Below are positions 24,028 through 32,947 of a stretch of 64,000 nucleotides of DNA, piece by piece. The notes under the pieces were generated by a model. That model did no database searches. It saw only the letters and a list, made by a program, of their open reading frames with translations, and was not told the DNA's origin. Both the position numbers and the translations under genes were made by a program. This stretch comes from Candidatus Crickella caballi. GTDB taxonomy: Bacteria > Bacillota > Clostridia > Peptostreptococcales > Anaerovoracaceae. Each line of letters opens with the position of its first letter. Position 1 is the stretch's first letter. The stretch covers positions 81,043 through 145,042 of the forward strand of contig JAGHUV010000014.1 in assembly GCA_018064665.1 (NCBI GenBank). The letters are read 5' to 3'.

Positions 24028-26913
24028 ATGCCATATACATTCACTGTAAATGGAATAACAAGAACAACTGAAGAAGTAAAACCACTGCTGAGATACCTGA
24101 GAGACGACCTTAAGCTGTATTCGGTTAAGGACGGATGCTCAGAGGGTGCCTGCGGAACCTGTACGATCATAGTTGACGGTCGTGCTATGAGGTCCTGCGT
24201 TCTTTCGACCCAGAAAGCAGAAGGTAAGAACATAGTAACTGTAGAGGGCTTAACTCTTAAGGAGAAGGAAGCGTTTGTTTTCGCCTTTGGCTCCTGCGGT
24301 GCAGTCCAGTGCGGATTCTGCATACCGGGTATGGTTATGTCAGCCAAAGCTCTTATAGATGTTAATCCTGACCCGACTGACGAAGAAATCAAGAAGGCTA
24401 TCAGAGGTAATATCTGCAGATGCACCGGATACAAGAAAATCGTTGCCGGAATTAAGAGAGCAGCTGCACTCCTTAGAGGAGACGAAGAGATTAAATTTGT
24501 AAGCCAGTTCGCTGATGAAGATGAGTCAGGCGAAGTAGAGTATATTTCGGAAGTAGGAACACGATATGATCCTGCAATTGCTTCCGGAATTGCCAATTAT
24601 AAGAATTACGAAGAGAAGAATTACGGCAGAGCTTCGATATACGGAGTAGGTCAGAATGTATTCAGAGTTGATGTAAGAAAGAAAGTGCTCGGATACGGCA
24701 AATATCCTGATGATATAGGTCCTGAATATTTCGTTCCTGCCGACAAGCCTGAGCAGATAATGGAGCTTGCAGGCTGGAGCAGAGAGGAACTTGATAAGGC
24801 TCTTGAAAGAGGAGATATCAAAGCAGGTGCGACGATTCACCGCTCAGGTGAACACGGCTGCAATGTATGCACTATCGTTGATCCGGATATGCCTCCGATG
24901 GCATATGCTTCTGCTGTTCGCTCAGATTATGCGAGAGCCGTAGTAAAGAAGATTATCAAAGCCAAGGCTGAGTCACTTCCGGGAGTACTCGGAGTACTGA
25001 CTGCGGAGGATGTGCCGAACAACAAGGTCGGACATATCCAGCAGGACTGGGATGTCTTCATCGCTGAAGGGGACACTACAAGAATGGTAGGAGATGCTAT
25101 CTGCCTTGTAGTTGCAGAATCGCCATACATACTTGAAGAGGCTAAGAAGCAAATAGAAATAGAGTACGAGGTTCTGGAACCCGTAAGAAATATCGCTGAA
25201 GCCAAGGCGGAGGATGCACCATTCATCCACGAAGGCGGAAATCTCTGTCAGCAGAGACACGTTGTAAGAGGAGACGCCGCCAAGGCTTTGGAAGAAGCTG
25301 CTTATACGGCCAGCGCAGACTTCCATACGCCTTTCACGGAGCATGCATTCCTTGAGCCTGAATGCGCAGTTTCATTCCCATATAAAGATGGAGTAAAGAT
25401 ACTCTCCACCGATCAGGGCGCATACGATACTCGTAAGGAAACTCTGATAATGATGGGATGGCAGGATACTCCTGACAGAGTCGTAGTTGAGAACCAGCTT
25501 ATCGGCGGAGGTTTTGGCGGCAAGGAGGATGTAACTGTTCAGCATATCAGTGCACTTGCTGCTGTAAAATTCGGAAGACCTGTTAAGATCAGGTTAAGCA
25601 GATCCGAGTCGCTGAAAGTACATCCAAAGCGTCATGCCATGGATGGAAGCTTCACCATAGGCTGTGATGGGAACGGTATACTTACAGCGCTTGATTGCGA
25701 GATCAATTTCGATACAGGCGCATATGCCAGCCTTTGCGGACCGGTTCTTGAGAGAGCCTGCACTCACAGTGTAGGACCTTACAACTACCACAATACAGAT
25801 ATCAGAGGCTACGGCTATTATACGAACAACCCTCCTGCAGGAGCATTCAGAGGATTCGGAGTATGCCAGAGCCAGTTTGCACTCGAATCGCTTCTCAACA
25901 TTCTGGCCGAGAAGGTTGGAATCAGTCCATGGGAGATAAGATATAGAAATGCTATCGAGCCGGGTATGGAGCTTCCTAACGGACAGATAGCGGATGTTTC
26001 TACGGCTCTCAAGGAGACACTGGAAGCTGTTAAGCCGTACTTCGACAATGCACCTTCTGACAGAGTCGGAATCGCTTGTGCAATGAAGAATGCAGGCGTA
26101 GGCGTAGGTCTTCCGGACAAGGGCAGAGCTAAGCTGGTAGTCGAGGATGGAGTTGTGTATATCTATACAGCAGCTTCAGATATAGGTCAGGGATGCCAGA
26201 CTGTATTCTGTCAGGACGTCGCACAGGCTACAGAGCTTCCGATAACCCGCATCAGAAACGGTATTGCCAATACAGAGAATTCGCCTGATTCGGGAACTAC
26301 TTCAGGTTCACGTCAGACGCTGCTTACAGGCGAAGCTGTAAAGGGTGCTGCCAAGCTTCTCAGAAAAGCAATGGATGAGAACGGTATCATCGAAGACAAT
26401 ATAGAGAGACTCAACGGAAGAGAATTCTTCTATGAGTATTTTGAACCGACAGACAAGCTTGGTTCAGACAAGCCTAACCCTAAGAGCCACATCGCATACG
26501 GTTATGCTACCAATGTAGCTGTGCTCGATGAAGACGGAAAGGTTACGGACATCTATGCAGCCTTCGATGCGGGTAAGGTGGTTAATCCTTTGTCCATGTC
26601 AGGACAGATTGAAGGCGGTGTACTCATGGGAATGGGTTATGCTGCAACTGAGAACTGGCCTCTTAAGGACTGCGTGCCTACTGCCAAGTACGGTACACTC
26701 GGTCTTCTTAGAGCTACCGATATTCCGGATATTCATGCTATTCATGTTGAGAAGGAATGGCTTCTGGAGACAGCATACGGTGCTAAGGGAATAGGAGAGA
26801 TCACAACTATCCCTGCAGCTCCAGCCATTGCGGGCGCATATTACGCAAGAGACGGAGTGCTCAGGACAACACTTCCAATGGAGAACACATATTACAGGAA
26901 ACCGAAGAAGTAA
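24028..26913 (+). CDS. Selenium-dependent xanthine dehydrogenase, single-chain Fe-S/Mo
   Basis: This 961-residue chain joins an intact [2Fe-2S] domain (CSEGACGTCTI, CGFCIPG, ICRCTGY; about 1-160) to a full molybdenum domain (IGGGFGGKED, PAGAFRGFGVCQ, AYGAKGIGEITT with the catalytic glutamate). The linker (about 165-260) is characteristic of the group found beside YqeB. Such enzymes carry a labile selenium atom on molybdenum rather than selenocysteine, and no in-frame TGA is seen. I start at ATG 24028 after TGGAGG. There is no dedicated FAD gene next to it, so it may share XdhB or YgfM or use another acceptor. Confidence 0.88.
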   Translation: MPYTFTVNGITRTTEEVKPLLRYLRDDLKLYSVKDGCSEGACGTCTIIVDGRAMRSCVLSTQKAEGKNIVTVEGLTLKEKEAFVFAFGSCGAVQCGFCIPGMVMSAKALIDVNPDPTDEEIKKAIRGNICRCTGYKKIVAGIKRAAALLRGDEEIKFVSQFADEDESGEVEYISEVGTRYDPAIASGIANYKNYEEKNYGRASIYGVGQNVFRVDVRKKVLGYGKYPDDIGPEYFVPADKPEQIMELAGWSREELDKALERGDIKAGATIHRSGEHGCNVCTIVDPDMPPMAYASAVRSDYARAVVKKIIKAKAESLPGVLGVLTAEDVPNNKVGHIQQDWDVFIAEGDTTRMVGDAICLVVAESPYILEEAKKQIEIEYEVLEPVRNIAEAKAEDAPFIHEGGNLCQQRHVVRGDAAKALEEAAYTASADFHTPFTEHAFLEPECAVSFPYKDGVKILSTDQGAYDTRKETLIMMGWQDTPDRVVVENQLIGGGFGGKEDVTVQHISALAAVKFGRPVKIRLSRSESLKVHPKRHAMDGSFTIGCDGNGILTALDCEINFDTGAYASLCGPVLERACTHSVGPYNYHNTDIRGYGYYTNNPPAGAFRGFGVCQSQFALESLLNILAEKVGISPWEIRYRNAIEPGMELPNGQIADVSTALKETLEAVKPYFDNAPSDRVGIACAMKNAGVGVGLPDKGRAKLVVEDGVVYIYTAASDIGQGCQTVFCQDVAQATELPITRIRNGIANTENSPDSGTTSGSRQTLLTGEAVKGAAKLLRKAMDENGIIEDNIERLNGREFFYEYFEPTDKLGSDKPNPKSHIAYGYATNVAVLDEDGKVTDIYAAFDAGKVVNPLSMSGQIEGGVLMGMGYAATENWPLKDCVPTAKYGTLGLLRATDIPDIHAIHVEKEWLLETAYGAKGIGEITTIPAAPAIAGAYYARDGVLRTTLPMENTYYRKPKK

Positions 26914-26926
26914 GGCGGGCTGCATT

Positions 26927-28330
26927 ATGAAGAAAATTATTAAAAACGGAATGATTGCAACGGATACCGAAGTATTCGAGGGCGATATCCTTATCGACGG
27001 AGAGAAGATTCTCGAGGTCGGACCAAACCTTCAGGCTGATGATGCGGAAATCATCGACGCGGCGGGCAAATATGTCCTGCCGGGTGCTGTTGACGTTCAT
27101 ACCCATATGGATCTGGACGTGGGCTTTGCAAGAGCAATCGATGACTTCTACACAGGTACAGTAGCTGCTGCATGCGGCGGAACTACTACAATAGTTGACC
27201 ATATGGCCTTCGGACCTAAGGACTGCAGTCTGTGGCACCAGGTCAAGGAATATCACAGGCTGGCAGACGGCAATGCCGTTGTTGACTACGGATTCCACGG
27301 AGTATTCCAGCATCTCAATGATGAGACTCTTGCTGAGATGAGAGACATCAAGGAGAAGGAGGGAATCACCAGCTTCAAGGTGTATATGACCTATGATTAC
27401 AGACTTCACGATGACGAAATATTCGAAGTCTTAAGAGCAGCAAAGGAAGCAGGAGTGGTAATTACGGTTCACTGTGAGAACCACGGCGTTATAACCCAGC
27501 TTAGGAACGAACTACCGGAAGCAGGATGCCTCGAAGCCAAGTATCATCCGATAAGCCGTCCTGCAAGATGTGAGGCAGAAGCTGTTAACAGGATGATCCA
27601 TATAGCTGCTATGGCAGGAGATGCACCGCTCTACATAGTCCATCTGTCAAGTGCCGAGGGACTTAAGGAAGTGCTCAACGCTGGAGCGGGATTAAGGTCC
27701 CATATAGGCGTAGAAACCTGCACTCAGTATCTGACGCTCAATGACAGCAAATATGATGATCCTGATGAGGGACTTAAGGCAATCATGTCACCACCGCTCA
27801 GAAAGGATGCTGACATAGAAGCGCTTTGGAAGGCTCTTGAGGAGGGAAACATTGATACTGTGGCCACAGACCACTGTCCGTTCCACTTCAGGGCAGGCAA
27901 GGCAGAGAAGCAGTACGGACGTAATGATTTCACCAAATGTCCAAACGGAGCTCCGGGAGTACAGGAGAGACTGATGCTGCTGTTCTCGGAGGGCTTCATG
28001 AAGGAACGCATCAGCTTGCCGCAGGTGGTTAAATACGCTTCATCTGAGCCGTGCCGCATGTTCGGCATGTATCCTGAAAAGGGAAGCCTTGCGACCGGTT
28101 CGGACGCTGATATCGTAATTATCGACCCTACAGGCAAGACTGTAATAGACGCTGACTATATCAGAGGAGCTTCGGATTATTCGTGCTATGAAGGCATGGA
28201 ACTCAAGGGCTGCATCGACAGTGTTTTCCTCAGAGGAAACGAGATCGTGAAGGGCAGTGAGTTCCTTGGAAAACGCGGTGACGGCAAGTACCTGAAGCGC
28301 AAGGAGAGTGTACTTGTTTCAGGACGATAA
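26927..28330 (+). CDS. hyuA: Dihydropyrimidinase/D-hydantoinase-type cyclic amidohydrolase
   Basis: This 467-residue enzyme hydrolyses cyclic ureide or hydantoin rings. Metal ligands lie in VDVHTHMDLD (near 60), the presumed carbamylated lysine in SFKVYMTYDYR (near 152), and further histidines in VHCENH and IVHLSS; DTVATDHCPF carries the catalytic aspartate. It matches HyuA/YgeZ of the E. coli purine cluster. The ORF-track start lies within the upstream gene, so I choose ATG 26927. It is the last gene of the long operon and probably opens a purine-derived ring before YgeW and YgeY act. Confidence 0.88.
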   Translation: MKKIIKNGMIATDTEVFEGDILIDGEKILEVGPNLQADDAEIIDAAGKYVLPGAVDVHTHMDLDVGFARAIDDFYTGTVAAACGGTTTIVDHMAFGPKDCSLWHQVKEYHRLADGNAVVDYGFHGVFQHLNDETLAEMRDIKEKEGITSFKVYMTYDYRLHDDEIFEVLRAAKEAGVVITVHCENHGVITQLRNELPEAGCLEAKYHPISRPARCEAEAVNRMIHIAAMAGDAPLYIVHLSSAEGLKEVLNAGAGLRSHIGVETCTQYLTLNDSKYDDPDEGLKAIMSPPLRKDADIEALWKALEEGNIDTVATDHCPFHFRAGKAEKQYGRNDFTKCPNGAPGVQERLMLLFSEGFMKERISLPQVVKYASSEPCRMFGMYPEKGSLATGSDADIVIIDPTGKTVIDADYIRGASDYSCYEGMELKGCIDSVFLRGNEIVKGSEFLGKRGDGKYLKRKESVLVSGR

Positions 28331-28357
28331 ATATACAAAAATCCTTGCAAAAATGCT

Positions 28358-28385
28358 TTGAATTTATATGGATATCGCGTATAAT
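28358..28385 (+). promoter_or_regulatory. Promoter of ygeW-arcC
   Basis: TTGAAT (28358-28363) and TATAAT (28380-28385) are separated by 16 bases in the 132-base gap after hyuA. This would allow ygeW-arcC to be expressed apart from the long operon. Confidence 0.6.
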
Positions 28386-28424
28386 AAAAATAGTTTAGGG
28401 AACATAAATATTTTTTAGGTTTTC

Positions 28425-28438
28425 AAATCAGCTGATTT
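28425..28438. promoter_or_regulatory. Perfect 14-bp palindrome before ygeW
   Basis: AAATCAGCTGATTT is a perfect palindrome about 40 bases downstream of the -10 box and 25 bases upstream of the ygeW start. It could be a repressor site in the leader. An AGGTTTT motif resembling the merR upstream dyad lies just before it. Confidence 0.4.
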
Positions 28439-28462
28439 TAAAGAGTTAAAAAGGAGAGAGAG

Positions 28463-29656
28463 ATGTCTAAGACAACTGAATTGGCAGAAAAGCTTTCAAA
28501 GCTTAACATTGCCGACATGTATGAGAACGATTTTTACTGGACTTGGGATAAGACTGACGATGAGTTAGCTGCTGTATTCGCAGTTGCTGACGCACTCAGA
28601 GATCTCAGAGAGCGCAACAAGTCAACTAAGATTTTTGATTCCGGACTCGGAATTTCAATCTTCAGAGACAATTCAACACGTACAAGATTCTCATTCGCAA
28701 GTGCTTGCAACCTGCTCGGACTTGAGGTTCAGGACCTCGACGAGAAGAAGTCACAGATTGCACACGGTGAGACTGTTCGTGAGACTGCTAACATGGTAAG
28801 CTTCATGGCTGACGTTATCGGTATCAGAGATGATATGTTCATCGGAGAAGGACACAAGTATCAGAAGACATTCATGGATGCTGTAACTGAGGGTAATCAG
28901 CACGAAGTACTCGAGCAGAAGCCAACACTGGTTAACCTGCAGTGCGACGTAGACCACCCAACACAGTGCATGGCAGACATGGCTCACATCATCAACTACT
29001 TTGGTGGAGTTGAGAACCTCAAGGGCAAGAAGGTTGCTATGACTTGGGCATATTCACCAAGCTATGGTAAGCCACTGTCAGTACCTCAGGGCGTTGTAGG
29101 TCTCTTCACAAGATTCGGCATGGACGTAGTTCTTGCTCATCCTGAAGGCTATGACATCATGGAAGACGTTGAGAAGATCGGTGCTGAGAACGCTGCAAAG
29201 ACAGGCGGAAGCTTCAAGAAGGTTAACAGCATGGAAGAGGCATTCAAGGATGCTGATATCGTATATCCTAAGAGCTGGGCACCTTACGCAGCAATGGAGA
29301 AGAGAACTGAGCTCTACAAGGCTGGCGACAAGGACGGAATCGATGCTCTTGAGCAGGAACTCCTCGAGAACAATGCTAAGTTCAAGGATTGGACTTGCAG
29401 CGAAGAGATGATGAGCCTGACTAAGGACGGAAAGGCACTCTATCTGCACTGCCTGCCTGCTGACATCACAGGCCTTTCATGCGAAGAGGGAGAAGTTGAC
29501 AACTCCGTATTCGACAGATACATTGACCCGCTTTACAAGGAAGCTTCTTACAAGCCATACGTAATCGCTGCAATGATCTTCCTGGCTAAGGTTAAGGATC
29601 CTGTAGCTGCTCTCAAGAAGCTTGACGAGGAAGCATCACCTAGAAAAGAATTCTAA
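28463..29656 (+). CDS. ygeW: YgeW-type knotted carbamoyltransferase
   Basis: This 397-residue aspartate/ornithine carbamoyltransferase superfamily member has the carbamoyl phosphate motif STRTRFSF near residue 75, a QIAHGETVRET loop, HPTQCMADM near 170 and HCLPADI near 330. Length equals the YgeW family, whose true substrate remains unsettled. In the purine-degradation scheme it would phosphorolyse a carbamoylated intermediate to give carbamoyl phosphate. Immediate linkage to carbamate kinase, 24 bases downstream, supports that direction and ATP formation. Confidence 0.92.
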   Translation: MSKTTELAEKLSKLNIADMYENDFYWTWDKTDDELAAVFAVADALRDLRERNKSTKIFDSGLGISIFRDNSTRTRFSFASACNLLGLEVQDLDEKKSQIAHGETVRETANMVSFMADVIGIRDDMFIGEGHKYQKTFMDAVTEGNQHEVLEQKPTLVNLQCDVDHPTQCMADMAHIINYFGGVENLKGKKVAMTWAYSPSYGKPLSVPQGVVGLFTRFGMDVVLAHPEGYDIMEDVEKIGAENAAKTGGSFKKVNSMEEAFKDADIVYPKSWAPYAAMEKRTELYKAGDKDGIDALEQELLENNAKFKDWTCSEEMMSLTKDGKALYLHCLPADITGLSCEEGEVDNSVFDRYIDPLYKEASYKPYVIAAMIFLAKVKDPVAALKKLDEEASPRKEF

Positions 29657-29680
29657 GATAAACAGGCGGTAAGTCATAAC

Positions 29681-30625
29681 ATGGAAAAGAAAAGAATAGT
29701 AGTTGCCCTCGGCGGCAACGCACTTGGTAAAAATCTTGAAGAACAGATGTCAGCTGTAAGAGAATCTGTAAAGCCTATAGCTGACCTTATCGAAGAGGGA
29801 CACGAAGTAGTCGTATCACACGGTAACGGACCTCAGGTAGGTATGATCAACGATGCAATGACTCTTCTCAATCAGTCCAATCCTGAGAAATACGGTGCAT
29901 GTCCTCTTTCAGTATGCACTGCAATGAGCCAGGGCTATATCGGATATGACCTTCAGAACATGCTCAGAGAAGAGCTTGCCAACAGAGGTATTAAGAAGGA
30001 AGTATCATGCTGCCTTACTCAGGTTGAGGTTGATGCAGAAGACCCTGCATTCAAGAATCCTTCAAAGCCAATCGGAATTTTCATGACCAAGGAAGAGGCT
30101 GAAGCAGTCGCTAAGGAACATGGTTATGATGTTAAGGAAGATGCAGGAAGAGGTTACCGTAGAGTTGTTGCAAGCCCTAAGCCAAAGGCTATCGTAGAGC
30201 TTGAAACAATCAGAACTCTTGTTGATGCCGGACAGATCGTTATCGCTTCAGGCGGTGGCGGCATCCCGGTAGTTCGCACATCTGAGAATCATCTCAGCGG
30301 TGCAGCAGCAGTAATCGATAAGGATTTTGCTTCAGAGCTTCTTGCTGAGGACCTGGATGCAGATTATCTGATTATTCTGACTGCAGTTGAAAAAGCTGCA
30401 ATCAATTTCAATAAGCCTGATGTAAAGTGGCTCGATGAGATCACTCCGGCTGAGGCTGAGCAGTACATTGCAGAAGGACAGTTTGCTCCAGGTTCAATGC
30501 TTCCTAAGGTAGAGGCTGCGCTTAAGTTTGCACAGTCCAAGGAAGGCAGAACATCACTGATTACACTGCTCGAGAAGGCTAAGGACGGCATCAACGGCAA
30601 GACAGGTACAAGAATCCACGCATAA
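29681..30625 (+). CDS. arcC: Carbamate kinase
   Basis: This 314-residue cytoplasmic enzyme converts carbamoyl phosphate and ADP to ATP, ammonia and CO2. Seen are the N-terminal VVALGGNALGK, VVVSHGNGPQVGMI near 46, VIASGGGGIPVV near 187 and AAVIDKDFASELLAE near 210, all standard for the family. It sits after ygeW and before a strong terminator, corresponding to E. coli yqeA. It is probably the only substrate-level ATP step visible in the cluster. Confidence 0.95.
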   Translation: MEKKRIVVALGGNALGKNLEEQMSAVRESVKPIADLIEEGHEVVVSHGNGPQVGMINDAMTLLNQSNPEKYGACPLSVCTAMSQGYIGYDLQNMLREELANRGIKKEVSCCLTQVEVDAEDPAFKNPSKPIGIFMTKEEAEAVAKEHGYDVKEDAGRGYRRVVASPKPKAIVELETIRTLVDAGQIVIASGGGGIPVVRTSENHLSGAAAVIDKDFASELLAEDLDADYLIILTAVEKAAINFNKPDVKWLDEITPAEAEQYIAEGQFAPGSMLPKVEAALKFAQSKEGRTSLITLLEKAKDGINGKTGTRIHA

Positions 30626-30632
30626 TAAAAGA

Positions 30633-30655
30633 GTGCGCCGCTGATTGCGGCGCAC
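30633..30655. terminator. Bidirectional terminator between arcC and the YheO-type gene
   Basis: GTGCGCCGC and GCGGCGCAC pair perfectly across TGATT. On the minus strand the hairpin is followed by CTCTTTTATT, so it best terminates the convergent regulator gene. The + strand lacks a strong T-run. Confidence 0.75.
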
Positions 30656-30668
30656 CTTGATGCATAAG

Positions 30669-31316
30669 CTATTTGTTCTCAGAACGGATTTCGTCCAGAT
30701 AACTGTACAGTGTGAAGGTAGATATTCCGAAATACTGACAGATCTTAGGACCAGAGCGAGTAACGAGGAAGGCGCCTCTTTCATCAAGAAACTTGATGGC
30801 ACGCATCTTTTCCTCCTTGCTCATAAGAGCCGTAGGCTTGCCGATAAGGGCAACACTGTGCTCGAGAAGCTCGTCAAGCAGATCGGATACATTTCCGGAT
30901 ATTGCTTCAGGTTCCTGATTGGAAACCCCTAAGCTTGTAAAGCCACGCAGGGATTCCTCAAATGCGACGAACATACTGATGTCGAAATTGATGCCGATAA
31001 GGCCAATCGCTTTGCCCGCATCATCGCGTATGAACAAGGTTGTAGACTTGAGAACCTTACCGTCGGAAGTTTTCGTAAGGTAGGATATTCTGTCCTCAGG
31101 TGTTGCATCGTTGTCTCTAAGGGCATCAAGTACAATATGTGAAGGACCGTCACCTACAGAACGTCCTGTTACATAGCCGTTCTCAATGGCAATAATTGAA
31201 TGTTCATGGTCATTGCCGCGCAGGTCGTGTATGACAACCTCACAGTTGCTTCCGAACTGACCGGCCAGACCCTTAGCTATGCGTTTTGCAAATTCAAAAT
31301 CATTATCGTGATTCAT
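30669..31316 (-). CDS. YheO/DauR-type PAS and helix-turn-helix regulator
   Basis: This 215-residue regulator has an N-terminal YheO-like PAS domain (about 10-120, with EVVIHDL and GLIGINFDIS) and a C-terminal helix-turn-helix (about 165-212, GAFLVTRSGPKICQYFGISTFTLYSYL). Family members such as DauR control amino acid catabolism. It is divergent from ygeY with -35 boxes that coincide, so it probably regulates ygeY and itself. An AAAAGGT site precedes the ATG. A purine- or amino-acid-derived ligand is plausible but unknown. Confidence 0.87.
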   Translation of the reverse strand: MNHDNDFEFAKRIAKGLAGQFGSNCEVVIHDLRGNDHEHSIIAIENGYVTGRSVGDGPSHIVLDALRDNDATPEDRISYLTKTSDGKVLKSTTLFIRDDAGKAIGLIGINFDISMFVAFEESLRGFTSLGVSNQEPEAISGNVSDLLDELLEHSVALIGKPTALMSKEEKMRAIKFLDERGAFLVTRSGPKICQYFGISTFTLYSYLDEIRSENK

Positions 31317-31357
31317 TAGCAGTACCTTTTCATATCATTAGAATCAAAATTTTATTT

Positions 31358-31385
31358 ATTCTATCATAAAATATTTTTTTTACAA
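31358..31385 (-). promoter_or_regulatory. Promoter of the YheO-type regulator gene
   Basis: On the minus strand TTGTAA and TAGAAT are 16 bases apart. The -35 hexamer overlaps the -35 of the divergent ygeY promoter almost completely, so the two promoters may exclude each other. Confidence 0.45.
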
Positions 31386-31407
31386 TATAACTAATTATAT
31401 CTAGCAT
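31379..31407 (+). promoter_or_regulatory. Promoter of ygeY
   Basis: TTTACA (31379-31384) and TAGCAT (31402-31407) have a 17-base spacer in a very A/T-rich divergent region. The -10 is a modest match, consistent with a regulated promoter. Confidence 0.45.
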
Positions 31408-31427
31408 TACATTACGGAGGAAAAACA

Positions 31428-32828
31428 ATGGTACCAGATTATGCAGCAATTAAGAAAGCAGCAGAGACTTACGGTCCTGAAATCAGCAGATTTTTAAGAG
31501 ACATGATTTCTCATCCAAGTGAGAGTGCTGAGGAGAAGGAAGTAGTTGAGTGCATCAAGGCTGAGATGGAGAAGCTCGGCTATGACAAAGTAGAAGTTGA
31601 TAAGCTCGGAAACGTTATCGGCTGGATGGGCGATGGCGAGAAGATTATTGCTATTGACTCACATATCGATACAGTAGGTATCGGAAACATTAACAACTGG
31701 GAAAAGGATCCTTATGAAGGTTATGAGACTGACGACATTATTTACGGTCGTGGTGGATCTGACCAGGAAGGCGGCATGGCTTCAGCAGTTTATGGCGCTA
31801 AGATCATGAAGGACCTCGGACTTATTCCTGAAGGTTACAAGATCATGGTAGTTGGTTCCGTTATGGAAGAGGACTGCGACGGAATGTGCTGGCAGCACAT
31901 CGTAAACAGATACTTCAACGGACCGGAAGATGCTGCAAGCAAGATCGAGTTCGTAATCTCAACTGAGCCTACAGACGGCGGTGTATACCGTGGCCACAGA
32001 GGTCGTATGGAGATCAGAGTAGACGTTAAGGGCGTTTCCTGCCACGGAAGTGCTCCTGAGAGAGGCGACAACGCTATCTACAAGATGGCTGACATCATCA
32101 GCGATGTAAGAGCTCTGAACAACAACGGTTGCGATGACAGCACTGCAATCCGCGGACTCGTTAAGATGCTTGACCCTAAGTTCAACCCTGATCACTATGA
32201 AGATGCAAGATTCCTTGGACGCGGCACTTGCGCTGTATCCCAGATCTTCTACACATCACCAAGCCGTTGCGCTGTAGCTGATTCCTGCGCTATCTCAATT
32301 GACCGTCGTATGACAGCAGGCGAGACCTGGGACAGCTGCCTCGAGGAGATCAGACAGCTTCCTAGCTGCCAGAAGTATGGCGATGATGTAAAGGTTTCAA
32401 TGTACATGTATGACCGTCCATCATGGACAGGCGAAGTATATGAGACTGAGTGCTACTTCCCAACTTGGATCAACAAGGAGAGCTCAGCACACGTTAAGGC
32501 TCTTACAGAAGCTCACAAGGCTCTCTTCGGCGAAAAGAGAATCGGATCCCCAACAGCTATGGATAAGAGAGACGGACGTCCTCTCTGCGACAAGTGGACA
32601 TTCTCAACAAACGGTGTATCCATCCAGGGACGTTACGGCATCCCTTGCGTAGGATTCGGACCTGGAGCTGAGAGCCAGGCACATGCTCCAAACGAGATCA
32701 CATGGAAGCAGGACCTCGTTACATGCGCTGCTCTGTATGCTGCTGCAATTTCTCTGTATCCTGATCAGGAGAAGACAGACGATGTAAGCCAGTTCCGTCA
32801 GGGAAAGACAAACAACGACATTAAGTAA
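31428..32828 (+). CDS. ygeY: YgeY-family selenium-metabolism-linked M20 hydrolase
   Basis: This 466-residue zinc amidohydrolase of the ArgE/DapE/M20 superfamily has [11 protein letters not shown] near residue 75, [12 protein letters not shown] near 106, [10 protein letters not shown] near 142 and a C-terminal [13 protein letters not shown]. These give a complete metal and catalytic set. The YgeY family tracks with selenium-dependent hydroxylase clusters and is proposed to cleave a purine-derived amide. The ATG follows ACGGAGGA. E. coli places ygeX next to it, but here ygeX is absent from the window. Confidence 0.9.
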   Translation: MVPDYAAIKKAAETYGPEISRFLRDMISHPSESAEEKEVVECIKAEMEKLGYDKVEVDKLGNVIGWMGDGEKIIAIDSHIDTVGIGNINNWEKDPYEGYETDDIIYGRGGSDQEGGMASAVYGAKIMKDLGLIPEGYKIMVVGSVMEEDCDGMCWQHIVNRYFNGPEDAASKIEFVISTEPTDGGVYRGHRGRMEIRVDVKGVSCHGSAPERGDNAIYKMADIISDVRALNNNGCDDSTAIRGLVKMLDPKFNPDHYEDARFLGRGTCAVSQIFYTSPSRCAVADSCAISIDRRMTAGETWDSCLEEIRQLPSCQKYGDDVKVSMYMYDRPSWTGEVYETECYFPTWINKESSAHVKALTEAHKALFGEKRIGSPTAMDKRDGRPLCDKWTFSTNGVSIQGRYGIPCVGFGPGAESQAHAPNEITWKQDLVTCAALYAAAISLYPDQEKTDDVSQFRQGKTNNDIK

Positions 32829-32846
32829 TTAACTTATTGCTATTTG

Positions 32847-32879
32847 CACCCCCATATCCACACTAAGGGTATGGGGGTG
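32847..32879 (+). terminator. Terminator after ygeY
   Basis: CACCCCCATA pairs with TATGGGGGTG, extended by TCC/GGG, across ACACTAA. A T-rich GTATTGTATT follows, so it is a good rho-independent candidate. Confidence 0.75.
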
Positions 32880-32881
32880 TA

Positions 32882-32910
32882 TTGTATTAATAAGGATAAT
32901 ATGCTATTCT
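32882..32910 (+). promoter_or_regulatory. Promoter of the 8-oxoguanine-deaminase-like gene
   Basis: TTGTAT (32882-32887) and TATTCT (32905-32910) are separated by 17 bases, starting right after the ygeY terminator. Confidence 0.5.
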
Positions 32911-32947
32911 TCCCATATATGGCCATATGGAGAAAGGGCAAGGAAAA

